From Neisseria musculi (GTDB lineage: Bacteria; Pseudomonadota; Gammaproteobacteria; Burkholderiales; Neisseriaceae): DNA of 64,000 nt. Under the pieces are notes generated by a model. The model was not told the DNA's origin. It ran no database searches and saw only the letters and a list, made by a program, of their open reading frames with translations. Shown one piece after another: positions 44,206 to 50,490 of the stretch. The stretch is from positions 1,116,001 to 1,180,000 of the forward strand of contig NZ_CP060414.2 in assembly GCF_014297595.2 (NCBI RefSeq), read 5' to 3'. Positions within the stretch are counted from its first letter, which is position 1. The number at the start of each line of letters is the position of its first letter. The translations under genes were made by a program, and so were the position numbers.

Positions 44206-44478
44206 CTATTTGTCGGCCTTGCGGTCGAGCTTGTCGTTGAGTTTGTCGAGCTTGGTTTCCAAACGGGCAAGGCCGTCTGAAACTGTTTTCAGGTCGGCGA
44301 CGGCCTCGGCTTTGGTGCGGTAGTTGATTTCCACGCGGTGCAGTTGTTCGCGCAGCTCGTCGGCGCGGCGGTCGGCTTCTTTCAGACGGCCTGAAATGCC
44401 GTTAACCCAAAACCAACCCGCCGCCGTAGCCAAGCCCCACAGGGTTTTAAAGGCAAACTCAAAATCAATGGTGGTCAT
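44206..44478 (-). CDS. Transmembrane coiled-coil protein (Mu gp25/DUF2730-like)
   Basis: 90 residues: N-terminal hydrophobic helix 'FAFKTLWGLATAAGWFWVNGI', then a long coiled coil ('RLKEADRRADELREQLHRVEINYRTKAEAVADL...RLETKLDKLNDKLDRKADK'). This is the layout of DUF2730/Mu gp25 proteins located after the lysis genes. Role unknown. Overlaps the upstream gene by four bases. Confidence 0.65.
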   Translation of the reverse strand: MTTIDFEFAFKTLWGLATAAGWFWVNGISGRLKEADRRADELREQLHRVEINYRTKAEAVADLKTVSDGLARLETKLDKLNDKLDRKADK

Positions 44479-44816
44479 TGCGGCACATCTCCAAGCACAA
44501 TGTAGCAGGCGTAGCCGTCCGGTCGGATACTGGCCACCTCGATGCCATCACGCCACGGATACACCTCATAAACGGCGGCGATGGTTTGCCACACGGCGCG
44601 GCGCTGCACGTCAAAATCGCAGTCGTCCCACTCCACGCAAAAGGTCACACGGAATTGGCTGTCCATGCGGGCGCGGTAGGTAAAGCCGCCCTTATCCAGC
44701 AAGCGCGACACGTTCAGCACAAATCCCTCCTGCTCGCGCGCGCGGCCTAAACCCAGCTCGGTATCGGCATGACGGCAGGCCAAGACGCGCTGCACCAATT
44801 CGCGGTAGGTGGTCAT
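44475..44816 (-). CDS. Hypothetical phage protein
   Basis: 113 residues without membrane segments. 'YRELVQRVLACRHADTELGLGRAREQEGFVLNVSRLL' then a beta-rich part 'SQFRVTFCVEWDDCDFDVQRRAVWQTIAAVYEVYPWRDGIEVASI'. Four-base overlaps on both sides place it firmly in the late operon. No family recognised. Confidence 0.55.
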   Translation of the reverse strand: MTTYRELVQRVLACRHADTELGLGRAREQEGFVLNVSRLLDKGGFTYRARMDSQFRVTFCVEWDDCDFDVQRRAVWQTIAAVYEVYPWRDGIEVASIRPDGYACYIVLGDVPQ

Positions 44817-45130
44817 GGTGCCACCTCCGAACTGTCAACTTTAAGTTGATGGTTCGCCCAATCGCGCCAGCCTTGGTTTTGCACTTCCAGCTTTTGCACA
44901 TACGCGCCAAACTTGACCGCATGGCGCAGCAGGGCTTCGGGTTTGCCCGATTCAGGCGGCTCAGGTCGTAACGGCGTGTCCAGCAGCGCGGCAGGCACGG
45001 GCGGCATCACCGGCTTTTCGGCCGTCTTAATCGGCGTAGCCGAGGGCTTGGCGGTAGAGACGCAGGCTGTCAGCACCCAGGCCGTCAACACAACGGCCGC
45101 CGTTTGCGCTTTTGTCTTTTTCGATAACAT
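44813..45130 (-). CDS. Rz1-like outer-membrane spanin lipoprotein
   Basis: 105 residues with a lipoprotein signal 'AAVVLTAWVLTAC' (lipobox LTAC, Cys at about 23), followed by a Pro-rich mature part ('PVMPPVPAALLDTPLRPEPPESGKP'). The first third of the gene is embedded in a different frame inside the Rz-like gene, the standard Rz/Rz1 arrangement. With Rz it fuses inner and outer membranes in the last step of lysis. Confidence 0.85.
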   Translation of the reverse strand: MLSKKTKAQTAAVVLTAWVLTACVSTAKPSATPIKTAEKPVMPPVPAALLDTPLRPEPPESGKPEALLRHAVKFGAYVQKLEVQNQGWRDWANHQLKVDSSEVAP

Positions 45131-45434
45131 GATGGATTTCTTTCTCAATGGCCGCCGCGCGGCGGTCGAGTTCGCGGTTGGCTTGCGCCAGCTTCGCGCT
45201 TTCCGATTGGGCAAAGTCCTGCCATTTTTTCTGTTCGGCCAAGGCTTTTTCGAGTTCGGCAGCATAGGCTTGTTCGGCTTTCAGACGGCCTTCGGCGGCT
45301 TCGGCCTTGATTTGCTCAATCACCGCCTGTTGACGCTTAAAGGCCGTCTGAAAACCGCCGTACCACACGCCGCCCAGCAATGCGGCTGCGGCCAAAGCCG
45401 CCACGCCGTATTTAATCAGTTTGACTTGCAGCAT
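45027..45434 (-). CDS. Rz-like inner-membrane spanin
   Basis: 135 residues: transmembrane helix 'YGVAALAAAALLGGVWYGGF' (about 8-27) followed by a long periplasmic coiled coil ('RQQAVIEQIKAEAAEGRLKAEQAYAAELEKALAEQKKW'), the i-spanin pattern. The nested Rz1-type lipoprotein gene overlaps its 3' part. The C-terminus retains 'RRAAAIEKEIHHVIEKD'. Confidence 0.85.
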   Translation of the reverse strand: MLQVKLIKYGVAALAAAALLGGVWYGGFQTAFKRQQAVIEQIKAEAAEGRLKAEQAYAAELEKALAEQKKWQDFAQSESAKLAQANRELDRRAAAIEKEIHHVIEKDKSANGGRCVDGLGADSLRLYRQALGYAD

Positions 45435-45642
45435 TTTCAGCCTCCTGCCGTTTGACCGACACAAACGAACGGGCGACGGCATAGCCGCCGACGATGCCCA
45501 AGTAAATCGCCCAGATTTCAGACGGCGCATCGGGCGCGACGACAAACTTATACGTCGCCGCAGCACACGCCACGTTTGCCCACAGTTTTGAGTGCGATAC
45601 CTTGCCTGTTGCGGGGTTTTTGATGATGTCTAACAGTCCCAT
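45412..45642 (-). CDS. Small membrane protein, possible holin (DUF2644-like)
   Basis: 76 residues: 'GLLDIIKNPATGKVSHSKLWANVACAAATYKFV' and 'EIWAIYLGIVGGYAVARSFVSVK' give two hydrophobic helices. Similar proteins (DUF2644-type) precede the spanins in FluMu-like prophages. By size, topology and place among lysis genes a holin role is plausible but not shown. Confidence 0.65.
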   Translation of the reverse strand: MGLLDIIKNPATGKVSHSKLWANVACAAATYKFVVAPDAPSEIWAIYLGIVGGYAVARSFVSVKRQEAENAASQTD

Positions 45643-45653
45643 TTCAAACGGCC

Positions 45654-45839
45654 TTATAAGGGATAACGGGTTTTAAACACTTCGCGCACCTCAAACAGAC
45701 GATTGCCGATTTCAAAATGGCCGGTGCGGTCAATTCTTTTCAAGATGTTTTTACACAACATCGCAAATACGACAGCAGCAAAAAACCAACCCATCACGAG
45801 AGATGACAGCACACAAATCAATATCGTTTGCACATCCAT
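45654..45839 (-). CDS. Single-pass membrane protein in lysis cluster
   Basis: 61 residues: one transmembrane helix 'ILICVLSSLVMGWFFAAVVFAML' (about 6-28) and a basic cytoplasmic tail 'NILKRIDRTGHFEIGNRLFEVREVFKTRYPL'. Candidate holin or antiholin alongside the neighbouring two-helix protein. No family recognised. Confidence 0.6.
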   Translation of the reverse strand: MDVQTILICVLSSLVMGWFFAAVVFAMLCKNILKRIDRTGHFEIGNRLFEVREVFKTRYPL

Positions 45840-45842
45840 TTT

Positions 45843-46052
45843 TTAACCCTTGTTTTTACGTTTACGCGCCGCACGCTTGGCCGCGGCCACGCTCGAAAAG
45901 CGGTGCGGCTGCTTATTTCGGCCTTTGCCAGTGTGGCGCAAATAACTCGGCGTATCCAATACCTGTAAGGCTTTTACATCGCTTTCAGACGGCTTTTTAC
46001 CCAATGCCCATGCCAACGCCGCCAGCGCATATTGCTTAATCTTGCCAAACAT
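45843..46052 (-). CDS. Small basic protein after the amidase
   Basis: 69 residues, start overlapping the amidase stop (TGATG). 'MFGKIKQYALAALAWALGKKP' is amphipathic, and the C-terminus is Arg/Lys-rich ('VAAAKRAARKRKNKG'). No known domain. Tight spacing supports expression with the lysis genes. Confidence 0.55.
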   Translation of the reverse strand: MFGKIKQYALAALAWALGKKPSESDVKALQVLDTPSYLRHTGKGRNKQPHRFSSVAAAKRAARKRKNKG

Positions 46053-46585
46053 CAGCCCAGCTCCTTCGCAATCGCATTGGCGACGGCGCGGCAAATCAAC
46101 CATTTACGTTGTTTGAACAAGGCCAAATCCGCATCGTTTGAGATAAAAAAAGGCTCAAACACAATGCCGCCGTGTTGCGCGTAGGCCAAGCGGCTGTGCT
46201 GGCCGGCGTTATCCGGCTTATAGCCTTTGTCGCCGCGCATCTTCCAGCCGGTTGCTTCTGCCACCGCTTGGCTCAATAGCTGACACCAGCGTTTGTTTTT
46301 CGCTGTGCTCAAGGCTTCAATGCCCGTAGCCGTTTTATTCGCCGCCGCGTTGCAATGAAACTCAATCGCCACCGCCGAGCCGCGAATCAAAGTCAAGGCC
46401 TTGGATAAAGGCAAATTGCCCTTGCCCTCGCCATCGGTGCGCACCGTCAAGCCGTAGTCGTTACGCAAAATAGATGCCGTGATATTGCGCATATCCTGCG
46501 CCAAATCCGCCTCGCGGTCGCTGCCGTTGACCGCGCCCGGGTCGGTGTTGCTGTGGCCTGCGGTCAACACAATAATTTTGCTCAT
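46052..46585 (-). CDS. N-acetylmuramoyl-L-alanine amidase (endolysin)
   Basis: 177 residues of the amidase_3 family. 'IIVLTAGHSNTDPGAVNGSDREADLAQDM' provides His (TAGH) and Glu zinc ligands, 'AVAIEFHCNAAANKTATGIE' the second His, and 'HGGIVFEPFFISNDAD' the catalytic Glu. It cuts the amide bond between muramic acid and the peptide. No signal peptide, so it needs the neighbouring holin. First gene of the late operon, as the lysozyme gene is in Mu. Confidence 0.92.
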   Translation of the reverse strand: MSKIIVLTAGHSNTDPGAVNGSDREADLAQDMRNITASILRNDYGLTVRTDGEGKGNLPLSKALTLIRGSAVAIEFHCNAAANKTATGIEALSTAKNKRWCQLLSQAVAEATGWKMRGDKGYKPDNAGQHSRLAYAQHGGIVFEPFFISNDADLALFKQRKWLICRAVANAIAKELG

Positions 46586-46631
46586 AAAAGCCCTTTCATA
46601 ATCGTTTTAAGCGGTTTTTAAACCCATTTTT

Positions 46632-46678
46632 GCGAGCCTTTATGCTATCCGCCTTTACGCACATACCCGCACGGTATG
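46632..46678 (-). promoter_or_regulatory. Predicted Mor-activated late promoter
   Basis: CATACC (46662-46667) and GGTATG (46673-46678) form a 6-bp dyad with a 5-bp spacer, about 35 bp before a TAGCAT-type -10 sequence (46632-46637) on the minus strand and 50 bp before the amidase start. Mu Mor/C activators bind imperfect dyads at just this distance (around -33 to -56). No separate C gene is present, so Mor probably acts here directly. Confidence 0.5.
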
Positions 46679-46720
46679 CCTTTCAAGCCCTTAAGGCCGT
46701 CTGAAACAAGCGGATTAGGC

Positions 46721-46745
46721 AAAAAAAATCCGCCCGAAGGCGGAT
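46721..46745 (-). terminator. Terminator of the gemA-mor transcript
   Basis: On the minus strand ATCCGCC-TTCG-GGCGGAT followed by eight Ts, 23 bp after the mor stop. A strong intrinsic terminator with a UUCG loop that separates middle from late transcription. Confidence 0.92.
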
Positions 46746-46767
46746 GAAAGAGGAGAATAAAACAGCG

Positions 46768-47196
46768 TTAAAACAGGGTATTTTGCTGCGATACCGGCTC
46801 GCATCCCGAGCGCATAATCGTGTAGCCCGTGCGCTCGGAAATGCCGTATTTCGGGCACAGTTCCGTCATCGCCATCAGGCCGCTTTTTCCCTCGACTTCG
46901 GTCAGATTTAAAAATTCGTTTCTAAACCGCTCGTTGCGCAGCTCGCGCAGAGCGTTTTCGCAGCGCGGCACATACAGCTCCTCGCCTCCATACACGCGCA
47001 ACAGCTCGTATGTTTTCGCCTCGCCAATCGCCGAAAACAGCATATGCAGGCGCGGCGTATCTTCTTTGCCCTTGCCAAACTTAAACCGCGCGCCGCCGAT
47101 GGCTTTTACCAGCTGTTCGGCGGCCTGTAATCCGATAACCTCGACAATATCCTGCATGGTTTCGGGCAGCAGGTGTCGCACCTTCTTAAGCTCCAT
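46768..47196 (-). CDS. mor: Mor-family transcription activator
   Basis: 142 residues. 'LLPETMQDIVEVIGLQAAEQLVKAIGGARFKFGK' is the dimerisation region and 'RNEFLNLTEVEGKSGLMAMTELCPKYGISERTGYTIM' the helix-turn-helix of Mor/C proteins. It activates the middle or late promoter with host RNA polymerase. Its start overlaps the GemA gene by 11 bp, as in Mu. Confidence 0.93.
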   Translation of the reverse strand: MELKKVRHLLPETMQDIVEVIGLQAAEQLVKAIGGARFKFGKGKEDTPRLHMLFSAIGEAKTYELLRVYGGEELYVPRCENALRELRNERFRNEFLNLTEVEGKSGLMAMTELCPKYGISERTGYTIMRSGCEPVSQQNTLF

Positions 47197-47614
47197 TGCC
47201 TTCCCCTTTTAGTTTTTGCTGTTTTTTTGTCAACGCCGCAATCACGCCGCGCATATGCTCGTCGGTAAGCCATTCCACCCGCGCCACCCCATACATGCGC
47301 TTGGCCAAAGCATGCGCATAATTCCAGTGCAGTGTCATCGATGCCAGCAAGGCTTCGATTTTGCGCATCATCGGGTCGGCCGAGCTGCGGCGGCGCGGGC
47401 GCGCGCCGTGGCTTTTCGCAAGCGGCACAAAGCCCATACGCGTCATCTCTTCCGCCACTTTTTCCAAATCCTTCACGCCCATTTTTGCGCAAGAATCCTT
47501 TCCCGTTACCCGCTCCAGCATGGCGCGGTAAGCATCGTCGGCCATATCAAGCTCCTTTTGCGCAATCTTGATTTTGGCAATCAGGCTGCGGCGCAGCTTT
47601 TGCACATCGTTCAC
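47186..47614 (-). CDS. gemA: GemA regulatory protein (Mu gp16 family)
   Basis: About 142 residues from a GTG at 47614, seven bases after AAGGA. 'VQKLRRSLIAKIKIAQKELDMADDAYRAMLERVTGKDSCAKM' is the gp16 signature. Mu GemA modulates host gene expression and replication timing. The gene is co-transcribed with mor. A TTG four codons earlier is a possible alternative start. Confidence 0.88.
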   Translation of the reverse strand: MNDVQKLRRSLIAKIKIAQKELDMADDAYRAMLERVTGKDSCAKMGVKDLEKVAEEMTRMGFVPLAKSHGARPRRRSSADPMMRKIEALLASMTLHWNYAHALAKRMYGVARVEWLTDEHMRGVIAALTKKQQKLKGEGNGA

Positions 47615-47629
47615 GGTCAAATCCTTAAA

Positions 47630-47645
47630 ACACAATATGTTGTGT
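47630..47645. promoter_or_regulatory. Dyad upstream of gemA
   Basis: ACACAA-TATG-TTGTGT, 6-bp arms. It lies 15 bp before the gemA start, in the gap where the middle promoter should be. It shares the ACAA/TTGT words with the operator of the hicA promoter (48468-48483), so the HTH of HicB might bind both; this is a guess. Confidence 0.45.
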
Positions 47646-47774
47646 ATTTTATGTTATTTTTACCGAAAAATCTACTATATATTGATTTAAGTGGCTGTTT
47701 TTTTGTGAAAGGTTGGAATGCAAAAAAGCCGTCTGAAACAGACGGCTCCGATTACTGTATAAGAAAGTTGAGGT

Positions 47775-48191
47775 TTAAGAAAAGCTGATATTCAAACGCT
47801 TGCCGAGTTTTCCGGCTGCTTTTTCCAAAAAATCGATTTTCGTATTGTGGCGCAAATCAAGCAGGCGGTCAATCTGCGGCATATGTACATCCAAGCGGCG
47901 TGCCATTTCCGCTTTTTTCACGTTTTGGCGCAACATTTCATTCAGCAGCAGCACCTTTGCCGTTTCCAGCGCAGGCAGTTCTACTGTTTGAGAACCATCG
48001 TTTTCAGACGGCAGCGGAATTTCACGGCGGTCTTCAAAATAGCCTTCCAAAGCACAAATCAGGCCGTCAACAGCTTCGATTTTGGCTGATTCTTCGTCTT
48101 CGCCCACTGCCACCGCCTCGGGAATATCGGGAAACGTTACCAACAGCGTGCCGTTGTCGTCGGGGGTCAAAATATAGCGATAAGCCAACAT
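47775..48191 (-). CDS. hicB: HicB antitoxin with C-terminal helix-turn-helix
   Basis: 138 residues. N-terminal HicB/RNase-H-like domain: 'YRYILTPDDNGTLLVTFPDIPEAVAVGEDEESAKIEAVDGLICALEGYFEDRREIP'. C-terminal XRE-type HTH: 'LLNEMLRQNVKKAEMARRLDVHMPQIDRLLDL'. It neutralises HicA and represses the operon through the HTH. Order hicA-hicB, 60 bp apart. Sits between the GemA gene and the peptide/RHH modules. Confidence 0.92.
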   Translation of the reverse strand: MLAYRYILTPDDNGTLLVTFPDIPEAVAVGEDEESAKIEAVDGLICALEGYFEDRREIPLPSENDGSQTVELPALETAKVLLLNEMLRQNVKKAEMARRLDVHMPQIDRLLDLRHNTKIDFLEKAAGKLGKRLNISFS

Positions 48192-48251
48192 GTCATTACC
48201 TTTTGTGAATGATGGATTTGATGATTAACAAGCCCTTTCGGGCTTGCCTTG

Positions 48252-48434
48252 TTATTTGAGACCTAAGTCTTTTTTGATTTTCAAAACCAATCCCGTACCG
48301 ATTTCTTTACTGCCGTGGTTCGGGAAAACCGATGTTTTATTACCTAATCTGATGAGTTGGTGGCTGCCGCGTTTCTGCGTGGTAAACTCTACACCCTGAG
48401 AGAGCAGCCATTTTCGGAACTCGCTGTATTTCAC
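48252..48434 (-). CDS. hicA: HicA mRNA interferase toxin
   Basis: 60 residues: 'YSEFRKWLLSQGVEFTTQKRGSHQLIRLGNKTSVFPNHGSKEIGTGLVLKIKKDLGL'. A dsRBD-like fold with the catalytic His25 in RGSHQ. It cleaves mRNA and tmRNA. The start is GTG at 48434, after AGGAGG. Such modules in a prophage favour its retention or act against other phages. Confidence 0.92.
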   Translation of the reverse strand: MKYSEFRKWLLSQGVEFTTQKRGSHQLIRLGNKTSVFPNHGSKEIGTGLVLKIKKDLGLK

Positions 48435-48462
48435 TCAACCTCCTTTCTTATACAGTAAAGAT

Positions 48463-48491
48463 ATAATACAACAAATTTGTTGTGTTGTCAA
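48463..48491 (-). promoter_or_regulatory. hicAB promoter with operator in the spacer
   Basis: TTGACA (complement 48486-48491), 17-bp spacer, TATTAT (complement 48463-48468): near-consensus sigma-70 promoter. The spacer is filled by a perfect 16-bp palindrome ACAACAAATTTGTTGT at 48468-48483, so repressor binding would block polymerase. Transcript begins about 28 bp before hicA. Confidence 0.88.
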
Positions 48492-48616
48492 TAAAATTAA
48501 ACATTTTTGTTGTGTTTTGTGGAATCAAAAAGGCCGTCTGAAACAGCGTTGATACTGTTTTCAGACGGCCTTTATTCTTGGGTTTAAAGACTTTGCCGGG
48601 TTCCGGCCCAACCTTG

Positions 48617-48784
48617 CTATTTTTTTACAGCTTCGCGGATTTTATCCTTAACCCATTGGGAAAAATCGATTTTATTTGCATATTCGAGCAAATCTTTTTC
48701 GGTTTCATTGTTGAAGGATACGTTTTTGATTGTCCGCTTGGCCGCTGCCCGTTTTCGATATTCGGCCAGCTTTTCATCAACCAT
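48617..48784 (-). CDS. RHH-like small regulator, module 1
   Basis: 55 residues (MVDEKLAEYRKRAAAKRTIK start). 'TIKNVSFNNETEKDLLEYANKIDFSQWVKDKIREAVKK' is a beta strand plus two helices, as in ribbon-helix-helix DNA-binding proteins. The gene has GGAG 7 bp before the ATG. It follows a 20-residue hydrophobic peptide gene by about 100 bp and has a paralogue at 50107-50274 in the same context; about 60% of residues match. Probably represses its own promoter at the CGTATATACG-type dyad. Confidence 0.75.
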   Translation of the reverse strand: MVDEKLAEYRKRAAAKRTIKNVSFNNETEKDLLEYANKIDFSQWVKDKIREAVKK

Positions 48785-48793
48785 AGGTACTCC

Positions 48794-48870
48794 TTGATTT
48801 TTAAAACGGTTGGCGGTATAGTTTGAGAAAGTTTGGAGGAAGGGGCAGCGGTGTTCTGCCGCCCCTTTTT
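48794..48870 (+). terminator. Plus-strand stem with T-run between peptide 1 and RHH 1
   Basis: GGGGCAGCGG ... GCCGCCCC followed by five Ts (48842-48870) is an intrinsic-terminator shape for plus-strand RNA. TTGATT at 48794-48799 and TATAGT at 48817-48822 with a 17-bp spacer lie just upstream, so a very short antisense RNA is conceivable. The TTGATT part also overlaps the RHH gene ribosome site, so it may be coincidence. Confidence 0.4.
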
Positions 48871-48887
48871 ACTGCAAGTGATTTACA

Positions 48888-48950
48888 TTAGTAAGCTTTT
48901 GCCGAGATTACCAACAAAATCACTAAGATTAGGATTTTAACCACATTCAT
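48888..48950 (-). CDS. 20-residue hydrophobic peptide, module 1
   Basis: MNVVKILILVILLVISAKAY: one membrane-spanning segment with a Lys near each end, preceded by a very strong ribosome site AGGAGGTGATG. The paralogue at 50354-50419 shares the 'ILILVILL...AY' pattern. Size and composition resemble type I toxin peptides (Ldr, Fst, TisB) or small membrane regulators, but no homology is claimed. It has its own promoter (49020-49048). Confidence 0.65.
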   Translation of the reverse strand: MNVVKILILVILLVISAKAY

Positions 48951-48970
48951 CACCTCCTTTCTTTTTCGAT

Positions 48971-48993
48971 TCCCGCCGCCTCCAACGGCGGGT
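48971..48993. terminator. Stem-loop in the leader of peptide 1
   Basis: CCCGCCG-CCTCCAA-CGGCGGG. On the plus strand it is followed by TTTCTTATTT, so it can end plus-strand transcription; on the minus strand it forms a 5' leader hairpin about 25 nt after the promoter and just before the ribosome site. Confidence 0.7.
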
Positions 48994-49019
48994 TTCTTAT
49001 TTCCTAATCCATGAAACGA

Positions 49020-49048
49020 ATTATATTGTGTATAGACATAATAGTCAA
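49020..49048 (-). promoter_or_regulatory. Promoter of peptide/RHH module 1
   Basis: TTGACT (complement 49043-49048), 17-bp spacer, TATAAT (complement 49020-49025). The spacer TTATGTCTATACACA holds a degenerate dyad (TGTcTATAcACA) similar to the perfect ones at 50084-50095 and 50499-50508. Confidence 0.88.
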
Positions 49049-49130
49049 GCATTTCCCCTAAAAAACACGCAAAAAGGCCGTCTGAAACCCCGATAAATCA
49101 AGGTTTCAGACGGCCTTTAAATCATCTAAA

Positions 49131-49295
49131 TCATTCTTCCAGCGATTGCGCGTATTCTGACAGGCAGAGCAGCAGGCAGCCCAGTTGTTCGGACTCTTCT
49201 GATTTCAGTTCGCCGATTTGCAAGAGAGCCGTGCCTAAAAATGCCAAGCCGTGTGCAATGCTGTTGCGTTTAAGTTCCAGTTGTTCGGTATTCAT
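49131..49295 (-). CDS. Small helical protein downstream of antirepressor-like gene
   Basis: 54 residues (MNTEQLELKRNSIAHGLAFL start): entirely helical, ending 'LLLCLSEYAQSLEE'. GGAGGGTTAAGCC precedes the ATG and its start lies 4 bp from the previous stop, so it is cotranscribed with the gene at 49299. No family recognised; could be an anti-regulator partner. Confidence 0.6.
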   Translation of the reverse strand: MNTEQLELKRNSIAHGLAFLGTALLQIGELKSEESEQLGCLLLCLSEYAQSLEE

Positions 49296-49298
49296 GGC

Positions 49299-49952
49299 TT
49301 AACCCTCCAAGCTCAAAGACTGTTGCTGTTGCAGAAACGCCCGTTTTTCCTGCCGCGCCTTGCTGCCCAGTCTGCCCGCGCGGGCGAATTTCGGGTCGGG
49401 GTTGTAGGCGACAATGCCCAAGCGGTCGAGTTCTTTCAGGTGATGGCGCAAAGCGTCTTTGCTGCTGCCCATCAGGCGGGCTTTCTCGTCCCAGTTCAAA
49501 CCCATATTGTGATAACGGGCAAGTCTGGCCATCTCGGGGTTGGCTTTCAGATAGGCTTGTTCCAACAGACCGGCACGCGCCATATTGAATTGCAGTGTTT
49601 CGCGGTCAACGGCGATAAAACCGTCCGGCTCGGCCAGCTTTTCCTTTGCCCATGCACGGAAGGCTTTGGCGTTGGGCGTGTTGGCGAAGAAGCTCAGCAG
49701 GTTGCAGCCGGAATGGGAGAATATGCGGGTTTCGCGCATCTTACCATCAACCGCCATCAATTTGATGGTGGTTGAATCTTTCTCTTGAAATTCATCAAGA
49801 TGGCGGTTGTAGAGATTGTTCACGCCGTCGCGGGCGCGTTTGTCGGAGAAGCCCAAAGCCAAACCGAGCTGTTCGGCGGTCAGCCATTTACCGCCGTTGT
49901 GGTCGATAATGGCAATTTGGGACGGGTTGAATTGTTGGATGGGTGCATTCAT
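49299..49952 (-). CDS. BRO/antirepressor-like DNA-binding protein
   Basis: 217 residues. N-terminal 'AIIDHNGGKWLTAEQLGLALGFSDKRARDGVNNLYNRHLDEF' is the Bro-N/ORF6N-like DNA-binding domain of phage antirepressors; 'RIFSHSGCNLLSFFANTPNAKAFRAWAKEKL' completes it. The C-terminal part has a helix-turn-helix-like 'WDEKARLMGSSKDALRHHLKELDRLGI'. It has its own promoter (50078-50105) with the same operator as the peptide/RHH modules. Likely relieves or modulates repression. Confidence 0.75.
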   Translation of the reverse strand: MNAPIQQFNPSQIAIIDHNGGKWLTAEQLGLALGFSDKRARDGVNNLYNRHLDEFQEKDSTTIKLMAVDGKMRETRIFSHSGCNLLSFFANTPNAKAFRAWAKEKLAEPDGFIAVDRETLQFNMARAGLLEQAYLKANPEMARLARYHNMGLNWDEKARLMGSSKDALRHHLKELDRLGIVAYNPDPKFARAGRLGSKARQEKRAFLQQQQSLSLEG

Positions 49953-50003
49953 GATAGAATGTCCTTTCATTTATGAGAGTAGATGACACGGAAAAGAACG
50001 CTC

Positions 50004-50034
50004 CAACGTTGCTTTTCCACTATTGCCGCCAAGC
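50004..50034. terminator. Leader stem-loop before the antirepressor-like gene
   Basis: TTGCCGCCAAG and CTTGGCGGCAA flank a 6-base loop (about 50024-50051 including tails); TTTC follows on the plus strand. As in the two peptide modules, a strong hairpin lies between the CGTATATACG promoter and the coding sequence. Confidence 0.6.
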
Positions 50035-50077
50035 TCCAACTTGGCGGCAATTTCATTACAGGGTTACTGTGGAATGA

Positions 50078-50105
50078 ATTATAACGTATATACGTTTATT
50101 TGCAA
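50078..50105 (-). promoter_or_regulatory. Antirepressor promoter with 12-bp palindromic operator
   Basis: TTGCAA (50100-50105), 16-bp spacer, TATAAT (complement 50078-50083). The spacer contains a perfect palindrome ACGTATATACGT at 50084-50095. The -35 box ends just after the stop codon of RHH gene 2. Confidence 0.88.
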
Positions 50106-50106
50106 C

Positions 50107-50274
50107 CTATTTTTTTAGCCTTTCTCTAATTATCTCCTTAACCCATTGAGAAAAATCAATTTTATTTGCAAACTCCAGCAAATCATGCTCTGTTTCTGTA
50201 TTAAAAGAAACGTGCTTAAGCATTCGTTTTTTCTCATATTTTTTTCGGGTTTCGGCCAATTTTTCATCAACCAT
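50107..50274 (-). CDS. RHH-like small regulator, module 2
   Basis: 55 residues (MVDEKLAETRKKYEKKRMLK start), then 'HVSFNTETEHDLLEFANKIDFSQWVKEIIRERLKK', the same strand-helix-helix layout as the 48617 paralogue. GGAG is 7 bp before the ATG. An in-frame ATG two codons earlier is too close to the ribosome site. Predicted to bind the CGTATATACG operators in the three neighbouring promoters. Confidence 0.75.
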   Translation of the reverse strand: MVDEKLAETRKKYEKKRMLKHVSFNTETEHDLLEFANKIDFSQWVKEIIRERLKK

Positions 50275-50324
50275 AGGCATACTCCTTGATTTTCAGCACG
50301 TTCTATTTTAAGATTGGGACTAGG

Positions 50325-50348
50325 CGGCGTGCCGGCCGCCTAGCTGGT
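50325..50348. other. Strong stem-loop between peptide 2 and RHH 2
   Basis: CTAGGCGGC-GTGCCG-GCCGCCTAG: 9-bp perfect stem. It occupies the same place as the stem at 48842-48865 in module 1 but has no T-run. It may protect or separate the peptide message from the RHH message. Confidence 0.6.
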
Positions 50349-50353
50349 TAGCC

Positions 50354-50419
50354 CTAGTAAGCGTTACCGCTTACCGTTAACAGGATAACCAAGATGAGAA
50401 TTTGAAGGGTGAGCTTCAT
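50354..50419 (-). CDS. 21-residue hydrophobic peptide, module 2
   Basis: Starts MKLTLQILILVILLTVSG and ends NAY. One hydrophobic segment of about 15 residues, ribosome site GGGAGAAGAAA. Paralogue of the peptide at 48888-48950. Together with the following RHH gene and the operator promoter it forms a repeated unit. Confidence 0.65.
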   Translation of the reverse strand: MKLTLQILILVILLTVSGNAY

Positions 50420-50439
50420 TTTCTTCTCCCAGTAGAGCC

Positions 50440-50458
50440 CCGCTTCGGTGGGGCTTTT
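50440..50458. terminator. Leader stem-loop of peptide 2
   Basis: AGCCCC-GCTTCGG-TGGGGCT followed by TTTCCC on the plus strand. Situated between promoter and peptide gene on the minus strand, equivalent to the stem at 48971-48993. Confidence 0.7.
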
Positions 50459-50490
50459 CCCGTATCGGCCTTGCTGCACCGATGAAATGA

